Made by a program: the position numbers and the translations under genes. A stretch of DNA of 64,000 bases, from contig NZ_FXAM01000001.1 in assembly GCF_900155475.1 (NCBI RefSeq), positions 2,800,881 to 2,864,880 of the forward strand, read 5' to 3'. A model generated the notes under the pieces. That model was not told the DNA's origin. It made no database searches and saw nothing but the letters and a program-made list of their open reading frames with translations. Shown piece by piece: positions 1 through 9,602 of this stretch (within the stretch, counting starts at the first letter, position 1; the number at the start of each line of letters is the position of its first letter). Source of the DNA: Methylomagnum ishizawai. GTDB taxonomy: Bacteria > Pseudomonadota > Gammaproteobacteria > Methylococcales > Methylococcaceae.

Positions 1-286
1 GGTCACCATCGGCAATGACGTATCGTTGGGCGAACCATTGCTGAATTCGTCATCAATGTCGATTCCATCCAGCCCATACGGAGTAATCACATCGGTGTTG
101 AGGTAATCCACAAAGGCTTGGGCCGTGGATTGATCCGTGAATTGAGACCACCCGGTTTCCGTGTGGGCACCCATTATGGTCAGCAACACCGTGATACCCT
201 TATCCTGTAAGGCTTGGACCAAGCTAGACGATAACACGTCCTGGATATTCTGATTGAATGGATTTTGCGTAGGCGGATTGTTATTA

Positions 287-1343
287 GAGATGTTCCCAAG
301 GCATCATAAATATTCTGTTCATAATTGTTACTGCAAGGTCCGCAGAGTAAGATCAATCGCAATTCCCCACGAATCCTTTTTAATGGTGCTTCCACAATGA
401 TCTTTAGCAGCCTTGACGACATCGGCAATGATCGTGTTTGCAAAGCCTTGACCGGACTTACCAAAGATCAGTTCAAGCATTTACTTCTGTCTTTTGAATC
501 AACTTATCGTGACCAGTACGGTGGCCCTTCGCTCGACGCGCCTAGCCCCGCTTTCCCAGGCTATCTATCTAGCTTTGGACACCGGCTGTTTTTTGTCCTT
601 TATTACTTGAAAAACTATCCCAGTTACGACGTACTGGGCTATCTCTTTGGTTTCAGTGGAGGCCATGCTTTCGATCATTTAGAAACACTGCTGCCCATCC
701 TTCAAGCGAGCCTAGCCCATCTGAAAACACTTCCCGAACGTTCGGTCAAGACGGTTGAGGCGCTGGATAGACTCCTTGAAAAACAACCTACTATCATCAT
801 TGATGGCACGGAGCGGGCGACCCTCAGGCCCCAGGATAAATCCCAACAAGAGCAACGCTACAGCGGTAAAAAAAAACATCACGGCGTTAATAACCTAGTG
901 ATTGCCAACCCCGCCAAGAAAATCCTATTCCTTAGCTCCACCGTGCCGGGAAGCGTCCACGACTATGCCCTGTTTAAGACGGAATTTCCGCCCGCCTTGC
1001 CATGGTTTCAAAAGCAACTTATCGAGGTTGATCTCGGATTCCAAGGCATTAAAAATGATTATCCCCACGCACGGGCCATTCAAATCCCCCATAAAAAGCC
1101 AAAGAAGTCCAAAGCGAATCCTGATCCGAAATTAACACCAACACAGAAGAAACATAATCGGAAGTTTGCTAAAACCCGCGTGGCTGTTGAGCATGCCATC
1201 GGCGGGATGAAATGTCTGTATAGTTTAGTACATCGCTCAAGAAACCATCTGGCACATTTATTAGATACCTTCATTTATATTGGTGCTGGCCTCTGGAATT
1301 TTAAATTATCATTAAAAACAATAGGTTAGCTTGGGAACATGTC
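287..1343 (+). mobile_element. IS5-family (DDE_Tnp_4) insertion sequence, copy 1
   Basis: A 1,057-bp element with imperfect terminal inverted repeats: GAGATGTTCCCAAG on the left, and GACATGTTCCCAAG as the complement of the right end. It is flanked by TA at 285-286 and 1344-1345, consistent with a 2-bp target duplication. A second copy of the same length lies at 26430-27486 in the opposite orientation. Comparing the flanks of the two copies fixes the ends. It carries one transposase gene. Confidence 0.9.
397..1329 (+). CDS. IS5-family DDE_Tnp_4 transposase (copy 1)
   Basis: Cuts and joins the element ends. It has an N-terminal helix-turn-helix-like segment (ALTGLTKDQFKHLL) and then an RNase H-like catalytic core. 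The DDE residues fit IIIDGTE, EVDLGFQG and the VEHAIGGMK region near the C-terminus. I chose the ATG at 397. The frame stays open back to a TTG at 325, which would add 24 residues. The protein differs from the copy encoded at 26444-27376 at only a few positions (S/F in HLLLSFEST, F/L in NRKFAKT, Y/H in KCLYSL), so the two copies spread recently and both look intact. Confidence 0.88.
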   Translation: MIFSSLDDIGNDRVCKALTGLTKDQFKHLLLSFESTYRDQYGGPSLDAPSPAFPGYLSSFGHRLFFVLYYLKNYPSYDVLGYLFGFSGGHAFDHLETLLPILQASLAHLKTLPERSVKTVEALDRLLEKQPTIIIDGTERATLRPQDKSQQEQRYSGKKKHHGVNNLVIANPAKKILFLSSTVPGSVHDYALFKTEFPPALPWFQKQLIEVDLGFQGIKNDYPHARAIQIPHKKPKKSKANPDPKLTPTQKKHNRKFAKTRVAVEHAIGGMKCLYSLVHRSRNHLAHLLDTFIYIGAGLWNFKLSLKTIG

Positions 1344-1820
1344 TATTGTTGGCCCGCAGCATGGGGATGGTATTGGTGGCGTAGTTTCCAGCAAAGATAC
1401 AAACCACATCGATGGCCGGGGTGCCACTTGGCAAGATATAGCAACCAATATCCTGGAACTGCTGGTTATCGGTCGGGCTAATATAAATGGTCGAAATAGC
1501 CGTTTTCTCGTAAGCATCGCATTGTGGGGCGGTGCCATACCAAGGTTCTCCGGTAAAGAATACGGCGTCTCCCGGCTCAAACGGTCCATACTGGGATGCC
1601 GGGCCATCGAGGACCATATATTCCCGACAGAAGAAAAAAAAGGTGATGGCAGGATTGGCAAATGCGATGCGCATGACTTGCTCAGCCGTAGTATCGGTGA
1701 CTTTGTTCACAAAATTGTCCCAACTGGCTTGGCCATATTGAGCCACGTTCGCTTTTTTATTCCATCCCATGTGTGCCTCCTCTCTATGTCTGTTTCAGAA
1801 GTTGATGTTTCCCACATTAA

Positions 1821-2752
1821 GAGGATATCCGGCACATAAGCTGCTTACGCGGAGTTGGCCTTGATCCGTCTTTCAAGGATTAGGGCGCAGGCGAATTGAA
1901 GAAGGGCCAAATAATTGGCTCCACGGCAGGTGTAGCGGGTTCGGATGGCCCGGAAGCCCTTGAGCCAAGCGAATGTCCGCTCCACCACCCACCGCCGAGC
2001 GGGGTGTGTTTCCGCGGAGCCGGGGCGTTTTTCCTCGCCGATCTTGCGAATGTGGGGAACGTAGCCCAATCCCGCAACCTCCCGCTCAACCCGCTCGTAC
2101 CCATAACCCTTGTCCAGGCAAAGATGCCGGGGTCCTTGCTGGGTGCCGGCGGGTGCCGCGATCACGGCCGCCTCGACCGTGACAGTCACCAAGCGGCTGT
2201 CGTGTACGTTGGCCCCGGCTTGCACGACGGCAAAGGGCATCCCTTTCCCATCCACCTGGAGGTGGATCTTGCCGCCACTACGCCCGCGATCCGTGGGATT
2301 GCGCCCCAGCCCCTCGTCCTTCCGGCAGTGGGCTTGGCGCACCGGGGCCTGCACCAGGCTGCCGTCCATCGACTGCCAGGCCAGTTCAAAACCCTCAAGC
2401 TCCTCATAATCCGCCGCCGACCAGCGGAACATCTCCGTGAACACGCCCGCAGCGGCCCATCGCTGGAAGTGTTCGTGGACCGCGCTCTTCGAGCCATAGC
2501 AGGGCGGCAGGCAATTCCATTGGCAACCAGTTTTGAGCACGTACAAAATCCCATTCATGACCGTCCGGAACCCCAGCGGCTTGGAACCGCCCGGCCTGCG
2601 CCGCTTGAACGGCTCCAACAACGACGCTACCCGCTCCCACAGTCGATCCGAGATTTCCAAGCAACTCACGACTCTCCTTCGCTTCCCGCCTTGCAAAAAA
2701 CGGGGCTTTTAAACGCTCGCCGCGAAAAGCACAAGATGTGCCGGATGTCCTC
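1821..2752 (-). mobile_element. IS5-family insertion sequence
   Basis: A 932-bp element with terminal inverted repeats GAGGATATCCGGCACAT (left) and GAGGACATCCGGCACAT (complement of the right end). It is flanked by a TAA target duplication at 1818-1820 and 2753-2755. A 3-bp TNA duplication fits the IS427 or IS1031 subgroups. It sits just upstream of the split GH18 gene. Confidence 0.88.
1845..2696 (-). CDS. IS5-family transposase
   Basis: An intact 283-residue transposase. The N-terminal DUF4096-like region reads RLWERVASLLEP...GGSKPLGFRTVMNGILYVLKTGCQWNCLP. The catalytic core follows with SMDGSLVQA, DKGYGYE and ERTFAWLKGFRAIRTRY, which supply the D, D and E residues typical of IS5-family enzymes. 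It fills almost the whole element between the inverted repeats. No frameshift is visible although many IS427-type elements use two frames, so the single-frame form is worth noting. It belongs to a different subgroup from the 1,057-bp element next to it. Confidence 0.92.
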   Translation of the reverse strand: MQGGKRRRVVSCLEISDRLWERVASLLEPFKRRRPGGSKPLGFRTVMNGILYVLKTGCQWNCLPPCYGSKSAVHEHFQRWAAAGVFTEMFRWSAADYEELEGFELAWQSMDGSLVQAPVRQAHCRKDEGLGRNPTDRGRSGGKIHLQVDGKGMPFAVVQAGANVHDSRLVTVTVEAAVIAAPAGTQQGPRHLCLDKGYGYERVEREVAGLGYVPHIRKIGEEKRPGSAETHPARRWVVERTFAWLKGFRAIRTRYTCRGANYLALLQFACALILERRIKANSA

Positions 2753-2755
2753 TAA

Positions 2756-3333
2756 ACCCCTCGGTGCAGCCCTCTGGCACACGGCTGCACCCGTTTCGGC
2801 CCGGAGCTTTTCTCTGCGTTTGCTTATTTCTAAGCAAACATGCTACGGCCTAACGTATCTAGGTGGGCATCCACCGTATAGCACAACTGTGTCATACAGC
2901 ATCCGCATCACCTGACATGGACTCTACTGCTGTACAATCAGACCTGTCAAGCAATCAAGACGCATTGGGCTGGATATAAAGATTCCATCCACATGCCGGA
3001 ATATATGCCGGGATGTCGACTATCCCGCTCTACATGGGCTTATTTATATTGCACCCCATTATCCCACCCTTTTACCCACGAGTTTCCTGATACCGTAAGC
3101 TTTTGAATTTACGAACATGGGTTGGGCGGAAGCGGGTGCGGCGGATTACCTGATCCGGGTCAAGCATGGCCTACGTCGAGAAGCCATCCAGTCCGTCCGA
3201 GACGTCTACGGGGCTACAGGTTGTGGGTAATGAGGTGCCTTTGGGCGGAATCCAGGCCCATCCGTGAACCAGTCCGCCCGTCCCGCCCCGGATTTGGGTA
3301 AACTCCCGAGGTCTCCACCACAAGCCCATCGGT
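2756..3333. other. intergenic stretch with a possible transposase scrap
   Basis: No convincing gene. Near 3128-3231 on the plus strand a short frame reads ADYLIRVKHGLRREAIQ and then stops. This resembles the middle of an IS4-type transposase but is too short to assign. The remainder shows no clear motif. Confidence 0.4.
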
Positions 3334-4995
3334 ATGAAGCAGCCCATGACGCCCTACGACGACGCCCATCCCTTCGCTCCCCTCCTGGCCTGGATCGACC
3401 GCAATTTCCTGGCCCTGGGCCGGGAACTGCGCCTCGCCTACCTCCCACCCTTGATGATCTACCTCGCCGCCGGGATTTCCGGCCTGACCGGCATCGTCGG
3501 CACCTTCTTCGTCAAGGAATACCTGGGCCTTTCGGCGGAATTCCTGGCCGGGCTGGGCTTTTGGACCATGTTGCCCTGGTCTTTGAAACTGCCCCTGGGC
3601 CATCTGGTGGATTTGATCTGGCGTTATAAAGCCGGGCTGGTATTCCTGGGCGCGGGACTGGTGGCATTGAGCCTCGTCATCATGATCGGCTTGCTGGCGG
3701 ACCGGGCGGCGATGGAGGCCATCGCCCCGGCGGGGACTTGGTATGTCGCCAGCACCTTGCTCGCCCCCATCGGCTATGTGGTGCAGGACGTGGTGGCCGA
3801 CGCCATGACGGTGGAGGCCGTGCCCCGCGTGGGGCCGGACGGGCGGCTCTTGCCGGAGGAAGAGCAACGCCTGATGCATTCCACCATGCAGACCCTGGGG
3901 CGGGTGGCGATCATCGGCGGTACCTTGCTGGTGGCCCTGGTGAACGTGGCGATGTTCCAGGGCGCGGAACACCTGCCCCAAGCCGAGAAACTCGCCATCT
4001 ACCAGCGGATTTACGGCATGGCCTTGGTGATTCCGGCGGTGTCGGTGGGCGGCGTGTTGCTGGCGGCCTATCTCAAACGCCGCACCGTGCTATCGCTGTC
4101 GGAACTCGGCTATACCCGCCACGAGATCGAAACCCTGACCTCCACCCAGCCCAAACCGCCCCAGGCCAATTGGTGGATCCTGGGGGGCGGCTTGTTGTTC
4201 GGCCTGGTGTCGCTGTCGGTGGGTTTGAGCGATGTGGTGCTGGGGCAGGAAATCATCTTCCTGCTGTCGCTGGCCATCGTGCTGGCCCTGATGGGCCAAC
4301 TCATGCGCGAGATGCGGGCGGATGCGCGGGCGGTGCTGCTGGGCACGGCGGTCTTGATCTTCGTGTTCCGGGCCATGCCCTCGCCCGGTCCCGGCTCCAG
4401 TTGGTGGATGATCGACACCCTGGGTTTCGACCAATCCTTCATGGCCAAGCTGTCCTTGATCGGCAGCGCCCTGAGCCTGTTCGGCCTGTTCATCTTCCGC
4501 CGCTTCATGGCGGAGCAATCGATGCCCTACATCATCCTGGTGCTGACCCTGGCCGGCACCGTCCTTTCCCTGCCCACCATCGGCATGTATTACGGGCTGC
4601 ACGAATGGACTGCGGCCTTGACCGGCGGCGTGGTGGACGCCCGTTTCATCGCCCTGGTCGATACCGCCCTGGAATCGCCGCTGGGCCAAGTCGCCATGGT
4701 GCCGATGCTGGCCTGGATCGCCCATTCCGCGCCCGCGCACCTGAAGGCGACCTTCTTCGCGGTGATGGCCTCGTTCACCAACCTGTCACTGGCCCTGGCC
4801 CAACTCGGCACCAAATACCTGAACCAGCTCTATACCATCACCCGCGAGGTGAAAGACCCGGTCAGCGGCATCATCAACGTACCTGCGGATTACAGCCAAT
4901 TGGGCCGTTTGCTGATCGTGGTCACGGTGTTGGGGCTGGTGTTGCCCTTGGCTTCGATCCTCGTGGTGCGGGCCTTGCGCTGGCGGACGGTGTGA
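3334..4995 (+). CDS. MFS/BT1-like inner-membrane transporter
   Basis: A 553-residue integral membrane protein with roughly 12-14 hydrophobic segments, beginning around residue 35. The segment PLMIYLAAGISGLTGIVGTFFVKEYLGLSAEFL and the motif VVQDVVADAMTVEAV recall the BT1 folate/biopterin transporter branch of the major facilitator superfamily. Large extramembrane loops at about residues 165-200 and 265-285 fit that group. The substrate cannot be told from sequence. ATG at 3334 is used, and a second ATG at 3349 is equally possible since neither has a clear ribosome site. The gene stands alone between an IS-rich region and a secreted-protein gene on the same strand. Confidence 0.72.
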   Translation: MKQPMTPYDDAHPFAPLLAWIDRNFLALGRELRLAYLPPLMIYLAAGISGLTGIVGTFFVKEYLGLSAEFLAGLGFWTMLPWSLKLPLGHLVDLIWRYKAGLVFLGAGLVALSLVIMIGLLADRAAMEAIAPAGTWYVASTLLAPIGYVVQDVVADAMTVEAVPRVGPDGRLLPEEEQRLMHSTMQTLGRVAIIGGTLLVALVNVAMFQGAEHLPQAEKLAIYQRIYGMALVIPAVSVGGVLLAAYLKRRTVLSLSELGYTRHEIETLTSTQPKPPQANWWILGGGLLFGLVSLSVGLSDVVLGQEIIFLLSLAIVLALMGQLMREMRADARAVLLGTAVLIFVFRAMPSPGPGSSWWMIDTLGFDQSFMAKLSLIGSALSLFGLFIFRRFMAEQSMPYIILVLTLAGTVLSLPTIGMYYGLHEWTAALTGGVVDARFIALVDTALESPLGQVAMVPMLAWIAHSAPAHLKATFFAVMASFTNLSLALAQLGTKYLNQLYTITREVKDPVSGIINVPADYSQLGRLLIVVTVLGLVLPLASILVVRALRWRTV

Positions 4996-5124
4996 GGCGC
5001 GGGCCGACCATCCGGCGGCAACGCCCGCCGGTCGGTCGGCCCGATCTCTCTACACAGAGGATATGGCCCCGCCGTATGATGGCGCATGCCCGCCCGTACT
5101 TCCACACAGACCGAGAACATCCCC

Positions 5125-5808
5125 ATGAACAAACGCATCCTGGCTGGTTTTGGCCTGGCCCTCGGCCTGTCGATGGCCGGCGGCGATGCCGTCGCCGCGT
5201 CCACCGACTTGCGAATCTCCATGACGCTCCGCAAGGAAATCCAGTTGAGCGATAACAGCGCCCTCTACCGCCTGCGGTTCGACCTGGACGGCGATCCCCT
5301 CAAGAAAGCCCGCAAGATCAGCATCGTCGCCCCCAGCCGCAAACGCATGGACATGCAGAACCCGCTGCACCTGAATATCGCCCATCTGGAAGTGGCCGAA
5401 TCGGACTACGCCTACATCATCAAAACCTTCCCGGAAGGCTACTACGGCCTGCGGGTCGCGCCGAAGGTCCTGCAAGGCGGCAACCCCAGCCGATTGTTCC
5501 TGACCCATGATTTCCCGGCGGGCCTGGCCCTCATCACGCCGACGCCGGGCGCGGCGGGCCTGCCCACGGATTTCACCGCCGAGTGGTATCCGCTGGGCAA
5601 CGCCGTGAACAACATCTTCGTGGAAATCACCGGGCCGGAGGTCGATTACACCGCCACCCTGCCGCCGACCGCCACCCGCTTCAAGATACCCACCGGACTG
5701 CTGGCCGCCGGCCAAAGCTACCGGATCGGGCTGGGCGTCCGGGTCCAGGCCGAAGGCACCGGCAGCCACGAAACCGTGCAATTGATCGATTTCACCACGG
5801 CCCCCTGA
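5125..5808 (+). CDS. secreted protein of unknown function
   Basis: I do not recognise the family. The ATG at 5125 gives a classical signal peptide (MNKRILAGFGLALGLSMAGGDAVAA, cleavage near residue 24), so I prefer it to the upstream ATG at 5086. The mature protein of about 200 residues contains alternating strand-like segments (DLRISMTLRKEIQLSDNSALYRLRFDL, LITPTPGAAGLPTDFTAEWYPLGNAVNNIFVEITGP, YRIGLGVRVQAEGTG). The second half resembles a fibronectin-type or Ig-like beta-sandwich. There are no membrane segments after the signal, so it is probably periplasmic or exported. It lies 32 bp upstream of a small helical protein gene. Confidence 0.7.
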   Translation: MNKRILAGFGLALGLSMAGGDAVAASTDLRISMTLRKEIQLSDNSALYRLRFDLDGDPLKKARKISIVAPSRKRMDMQNPLHLNIAHLEVAESDYAYIIKTFPEGYYGLRVAPKVLQGGNPSRLFLTHDFPAGLALITPTPGAAGLPTDFTAEWYPLGNAVNNIFVEITGPEVDYTATLPPTATRFKIPTGLLAAGQSYRIGLGVRVQAEGTGSHETVQLIDFTTAP

Positions 5809-5840
5809 CCGCCCCCTTCCAATCCCACGGAGCCTCCCCC

Positions 5841-6050
5841 ATGAGTCCACACTACCAAGCCCTGGGCATCGACCGCCTCAGCCTCGCCGAGCAAATCGCC
5901 CTGGCGCGGACCATCCTGGACCGTCTCGCCGTCCACCACGCCGATACCGCCCCAGAACCGGCGGCAAGCTCCGCGCCCGAACCCAGCCCCGAAGACCTGC
6001 AACTCTGGGAAGCCATCCAGGCCAAGGCGCTGGCGCAGTTGCACCGCTGA
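5841..6050 (+). CDS. small helical protein, addiction-module-component-like
   Basis: A 69-residue protein with a GGAG ribosome site about 9 bp upstream. The N-terminal half (LSLAEQIALARTILDRLA) looks like the helical repeat of the small 'putative addiction module component' family, which pairs with toxins. The middle is Ala/Pro-rich and the C-terminal helix is charged (PEDLQLWEAIQAKALAQLHR). No toxin partner gene is adjacent, so a toxin-antitoxin role is not supported by context. The gene ends 16 bp before a GTPase gene and may be co-transcribed with it. A longer frame running into it from 5583 is a shadow of the upstream gene. Confidence 0.6.
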   Translation: MSPHYQALGIDRLSLAEQIALARTILDRLAVHHADTAPEPAASSAPEPSPEDLQLWEAIQAKALAQLHR

Positions 6051-6066
6051 CCCCGCGCCGGAACCG

Positions 6067-7902
6067 ATGCGATCCCCCCCCCCCTCCTCCCGGCCCGACG
6101 CACCACGGCGGCGCAATGCCATCGTGTACAATCCGGGCCTGTTCGATTCCACCACCCCGGCCATGCTTGCCTTCATCCGCCTGCTGAAACAACGCCATGC
6201 CAGCGTCCTGGCCGCCTTGGACGGGGCAGACCCACCCAGGGCGCGGGCCTTGCGCCACAACCTGCAATCCCTGCTGTTCGCCGAAGCCTGCCTCGAAAAG
6301 GGCGGACTGAACCAAACCCAGCCCCGGCATCCCCTCCAAATCGCCATCCTCGGCCCGACCCAGGCCGGCAAAAGCTCGGTGGTGAATTGGCTGCTGGACC
6401 GGCCCTTGGCCGGGGTCAGCCCGCTGGCCGGGTTCACGGTGCATCCGCAGGGCTTCGCGGTGGGCGTGGACCTGGCAAAGCTGGATGGGCTGGACGGCTA
6501 TTTCCGGGACTACGAGCGCTGCGACCGCGGCGGACTCGACGCCCGCCGCTACGATTGCTACGCGCTGGAAGCCGCAGACATCCCCGAGCCAGCCGCCGCT
6601 TTGCGCCAAGCCATTGTCTGGGATACGCCCGATTTCGATTCGGTGGACGCCGACGAATACCGGCAGGCGGTGCTGCGGATCGCGGCCCTGGCCGATGTGG
6701 TGATCCTCGCCCTGAGCAAGGACAAATACGCCGACCTCGCGGTCTGGGAATTCATGGGCCTGTTGGAACCCTTGGGACAGCCGACCCTGATCTGCCTCAA
6801 CAAGATCGAACCCGCCGCCTATCCCGCCCTGGCCGAATCCCTGCGCGGGAAATGGCGCGCCACCCGGCGCGACCCGCCGCCCGCCATCCTGCCCCTGCCC
6901 TATCTCGAAGACAGCGACGAACTGGCCGGCCTGCGGGAGGAACGCGCGGAATTCCTGGCCGACCTGGAGCAAGCCCGCCATACCCAAAGCCGCGAGCGCC
7001 ACGCCGACCACGCCCGCAAGCTCATCGATGCCCATTGGCGCGCTTGGATCGCCCCGGTCGAGGCCGAACACGCCCTGGAAGCCGAATGGCGCGGCATGGT
7101 CGAAGACGCCGTGACCGACAGCCTCAAACGCTACCAACAGGACTATCTGGACCATCCCCACCATTACGCCACTTTCCAGCGGGCGCTGGCCGAACTGTTG
7201 ACCTTGCTCGAAATTCCGGGGCTGGGCGGCGTCCTGGTCGCCGCCCGCCAAGCCGTGACCTGGCCCTTGCGCCAACTCGCCAAGCTGGGCCGCAAACACC
7301 CCAAAACCCCGGACGGCACCGAAATCGCGGCCCTCAACCACGCCCTGCAACACCTGTTCATACGGCTGGGCGAGAACCTGTTATTGCGCCGCGACGAGGA
7401 CGCCACCCAGCAAGCCTGGTGGCGGGAAATCGGCGGCTTGTTCCGGGACGACAAGCCGATCCTGGTCCAGCATTTCGAGCAGGCCACCACCCATTACCTG
7501 CAAGACTTCCAGCCCGAGATCGACCGCACCGCGCATGGGCTGTACGACCATCTGCGCGAGCATCCGGCGCTCTTGAACGGCCTCAGGGCCACCCGCGTCA
7601 CCACCGACGCCACCGCCCTGGCCGTCGCGCTCCATACCGGCGGCATCGGGGTCCAGGATTTCGTGATCGCCCCCGCCATGCTGTCCCTGACCTCCCTGCT
7701 CACCGAAAGCGCCCTGGGCAAATACATGGACAAGGCCGCCGCAGAACTCAAGCGTAGGCAACGGGTGGCGGTGGAAAAGCTGTTCCGCGACAGCCTGCAC
7801 GCCCGCTTGGTCCGCCTGCCGGGCCGCCTGGACCGGAGCCGCCGCTTCGACATCCCGCCCGAACTGCTGCAAGCCGCCACGAAACTGGATATCCGCCCAT
7901 GA
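6067..7902 (+). CDS. P-loop GTPase, first of an overlapping pair
   Basis: A 611-residue GTPase of the dynamin/Era-like class. G1 is GPTQAGKS at about residues 96-103. G3 is the DTPDFDS segment and G4 is NKIE. A long helical region follows the GTPase domain. Near the C-terminus VALHTGGIGVQDFVIAPAMLSLTSLLTESALG is amphipathic or weakly hydrophobic and could touch membrane. The start at 6067 is uncertain, and ATG at 6163 (MLAFIRLLKQRH) is an alternative that would remove a Pro/Arg-rich leader. It overlaps the next GTPase gene by ATGA at 7899-7902, so translation is probably coupled. The cellular target is not known from sequence. Confidence 0.78.
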   Translation: MRSPPPSSRPDAPRRRNAIVYNPGLFDSTTPAMLAFIRLLKQRHASVLAALDGADPPRARALRHNLQSLLFAEACLEKGGLNQTQPRHPLQIAILGPTQAGKSSVVNWLLDRPLAGVSPLAGFTVHPQGFAVGVDLAKLDGLDGYFRDYERCDRGGLDARRYDCYALEAADIPEPAAALRQAIVWDTPDFDSVDADEYRQAVLRIAALADVVILALSKDKYADLAVWEFMGLLEPLGQPTLICLNKIEPAAYPALAESLRGKWRATRRDPPPAILPLPYLEDSDELAGLREERAEFLADLEQARHTQSRERHADHARKLIDAHWRAWIAPVEAEHALEAEWRGMVEDAVTDSLKRYQQDYLDHPHHYATFQRALAELLTLLEIPGLGGVLVAARQAVTWPLRQLAKLGRKHPKTPDGTEIAALNHALQHLFIRLGENLLLRRDEDATQQAWWREIGGLFRDDKPILVQHFEQATTHYLQDFQPEIDRTAHGLYDHLREHPALLNGLRATRVTTDATALAVALHTGGIGVQDFVIAPAMLSLTSLLTESALGKYMDKAAAELKRRQRVAVEKLFRDSLHARLVRLPGRLDRSRRFDIPPELLQAATKLDIRP

Positions 7903-9602
7903 GCTTCGATCAAGGACTCGCCGCCGCCCAGGCTTGGGCCGAACAAGCCGTGGCCGGGGCTTGGCTGAACCCCGGCGATATCCGGGCGCTGCTGGAACTC
8001 AGGCCGGACACCCCGGCCTCGCTGTTCGAGGCCGACAGCCACCGGCCCCTGGTCGCCGCCTTTTTCGGCGGCACCGGCGTCGGCAAAAGCACCCTGCTGA
8101 ACCGGCTGGCCGGGCAGGCCATCGCCCGCACCGGGGTCGAACGCCCCACCTCGCGGGAAGTTTCGATCTACCTGCACGATTCCATCCAACTCCGCCACCT
8201 GCCCAACCATTTCCCGCTGGACCGGGTCCGCATCGCCCAACACCACGACGCCGCGCAACGCCCAGTCCTGTGGATCGACATGCCCGATATCGACAGCGTC
8301 GAGCAGCACAACCGCGAACTGGTGCTGGAATGGCTGCCGCATATCGACGTGCTGATCTACGTGGTCAGCCCCGAGCGCTACCGCGACGACAAGGGCTGGC
8401 GGATGCTGCAAGCCCATGGCGGCGAACATGCGTGGCTGTTCGTCATCAACCAATGGGACCGGGGCCATCCGCTGCAATACGAGGATTTCGCCAAGTTGCT
8501 GGTCAAGGGCGGCTTCCAAGACCCGATCCTCCTCCGCACCGACAGCCGCGACCCCGGCCCCGCCCGCAAGGCCGACGATTTCGGGCAACTCCAGGATTTC
8601 CTACGGGAAATGGCCGACCGCCATGTCATGCGGCAACTGGAACTCCGCGCCGAAGCCCTGCGCCTGCACGGTTTGCACACCGCCCTGACCGGATGCCTGG
8701 ACCGGCTGGGCACCGCAGGCGGTTATGCGGAACTTGCCCCGGAATGGGGCCGGATTTGGGACGAGACCCAGGGCGAATTGCTGCGCGGCCTGGAATGGCC
8801 GATCCAGAGCGTGGCGCGGGCTTTCGTCGGGCACGAAGCCAACCCCTTGCGCCGCTCCATCGACCTGACCCGGCCCAGCGGGCACGAAGCCAAGCCCGAA
8901 CCCCGCGCCGCCGCCCCGTTGCTGTGGGACGATTGGGCCGCGAGCCGATTGCGCGACGCCCTCGACCAACTACTCCTGGAAGCCGGGCAACGCGGACTGC
9001 CGGCGACACCGCTCAAGGCGGAACTGGACCGGGTGTTCGAAGCCGGTGGCGGCACGGTGTTGAACGAGGGCCAGCGTTCCCTGCGCCATGCGCTAGCGCG
9101 ACCGGGCAACGCCTTCCGGCGCTTCCTGCTCAAGCTGTCGGGCGGATTGGCGGCTTTGCTGCCGATCCTCAGCATCAGCTTGGTGTCCTACGAAGTGGTC
9201 AAGGGCTATTACGAGAGCGTGGCCCAACATCTCGATTTCCTGGGGGTGGATTTCGCCATCCACAGCGTGCTGTTGATCGGGCTGTCGTGGTTGCTGCCGT
9301 TTTTCGTCTACCGGCAACTGAAACCCTCCGCCGAAGACACGGCCATCCGGGGCTTGCGCTCCGGCATCGGGCGGGCTTTGGCGGGGCTGGGGGAGGAGGT
9401 GGCGGAACGGCTGGCGCGGGTGGAAGACAGGCGGGCGCGGCTGGTGGCGGAAGGCCACCGCATCGCCGAAGCGGCGGGTGCGGCAGCCCCGGTGGAACCC
9501 TTGCCGGGACCGGGCTTGCTGGGGCGGGTGTTGCCCACCCGGCCCGGCCCGCCGCGCAAGGGTTCCGACAGTGTTCAGTCCATGTTCAACACTTCGAAAT
9601 AG
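7899..9602 (+). CDS. membrane-associated P-loop GTPase, second of the pair
   Basis: A 567-residue protein. G1 is GGTGVGKS at residues 57-64, G3 is DMPDIDS and G4 is NQWD. Two strongly hydrophobic segments lie in the C-terminal third ([26 protein letters not shown] and [21 protein letters not shown]). This suggests an inner-membrane anchor with the GTPase domain in the cytoplasm, an arrangement seen in dynamin-like bacterial GTPases. Its start overlaps the stop of the upstream GTPase, so the two probably form a functional pair, perhaps acting on membrane or on translation and stress. The last 28 bp overlap the convergent rubredoxin gene. Confidence 0.8.
   Translation: MSFDQGLAAAQAWAEQAVAGAWLNPGDIRALLELRPDTPASLFEADSHRPLVAAFFGGTGVGKSTLLNRLAGQAIARTGVERPTSREVSIYLHDSIQLRHLPNHFPLDRVRIAQHHDAAQRPVLWIDMPDIDSVEQHNRELVLEWLPHIDVLIYVVSPERYRDDKGWRMLQAHGGEHAWLFVINQWDRGHPLQYEDFAKLLVKGGFQDPILLRTDSRDPGPARKADDFGQLQDFLREMADRHVMRQLELRAEALRLHGLHTALTGCLDRLGTAGGYAELAPEWGRIWDETQGELLRGLEWPIQSVARAFVGHEANPLRRSIDLTRPSGHEAKPEPRAAAPLLWDDWAASRLRDALDQLLLEAGQRGLPATPLKAELDRVFEAGGGTVLNEGQRSLRHALARPGNAFRRFLLKLSGGLAALLPILSISLVSYEVVKGYYESVAQHLDFLGVDFAIHSVLLIGLSWLLPFFVYRQLKPSAEDTAIRGLRSGIGRALAGLGEEVAERLARVEDRRARLVAEGHRIAEAAGAAAPVEPLPGPGLLGRVLPTRPGPPRKGSDSVQSMFNTSK

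Larger units (their letters stand above)
1..1770 (-). pseudogene. GH18 endo-beta-N-acetylglucosaminidase-like gene, split by an IS and cut by the window edge
   Basis: The minus-strand gene starts at 1770 behind a GAGAGGAGG ribosome site. It is interrupted by the insertion sequence at 287-1343. If that element and one copy of the TA on each side are removed, the frame continues without a break. The distal part then contains LTIMGAH and YGLDGIDIDDEF, the DxxDxDxE active-site signature of glycoside hydrolase family 18. The spacing and the D-D-E ending resemble bacterial EndoH-type enzymes, which cleave the chitobiose core of N-glycans. The first 110 residues are not clearly enzymatic and I see no obvious signal peptide. 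The C-terminus lies beyond position 1. The gene is almost certainly inactive here, because the proximal piece ends after about 150 residues inside the element. The family call is firm; the substrate is an inference. Confidence 0.8.

Noticed and set aside
3128..3231. Transposase gene fragment upstream of the transporter
   Set aside because: Only about 30 codons with a weak resemblance. Noted as a possible scrap, not annotated as a pseudogene.
3738..5255. 505-residue frame overlapping the transporter
   Set aside because: Arg/Gly/Pro-rich shadow of the membrane-protein gene; no domain.
5583..6050. 155-residue frame ahead of the GTPase pair
   Set aside because: The first half is a shadow of the secreted-protein gene. 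The real gene starts at 5841 behind GGAG.
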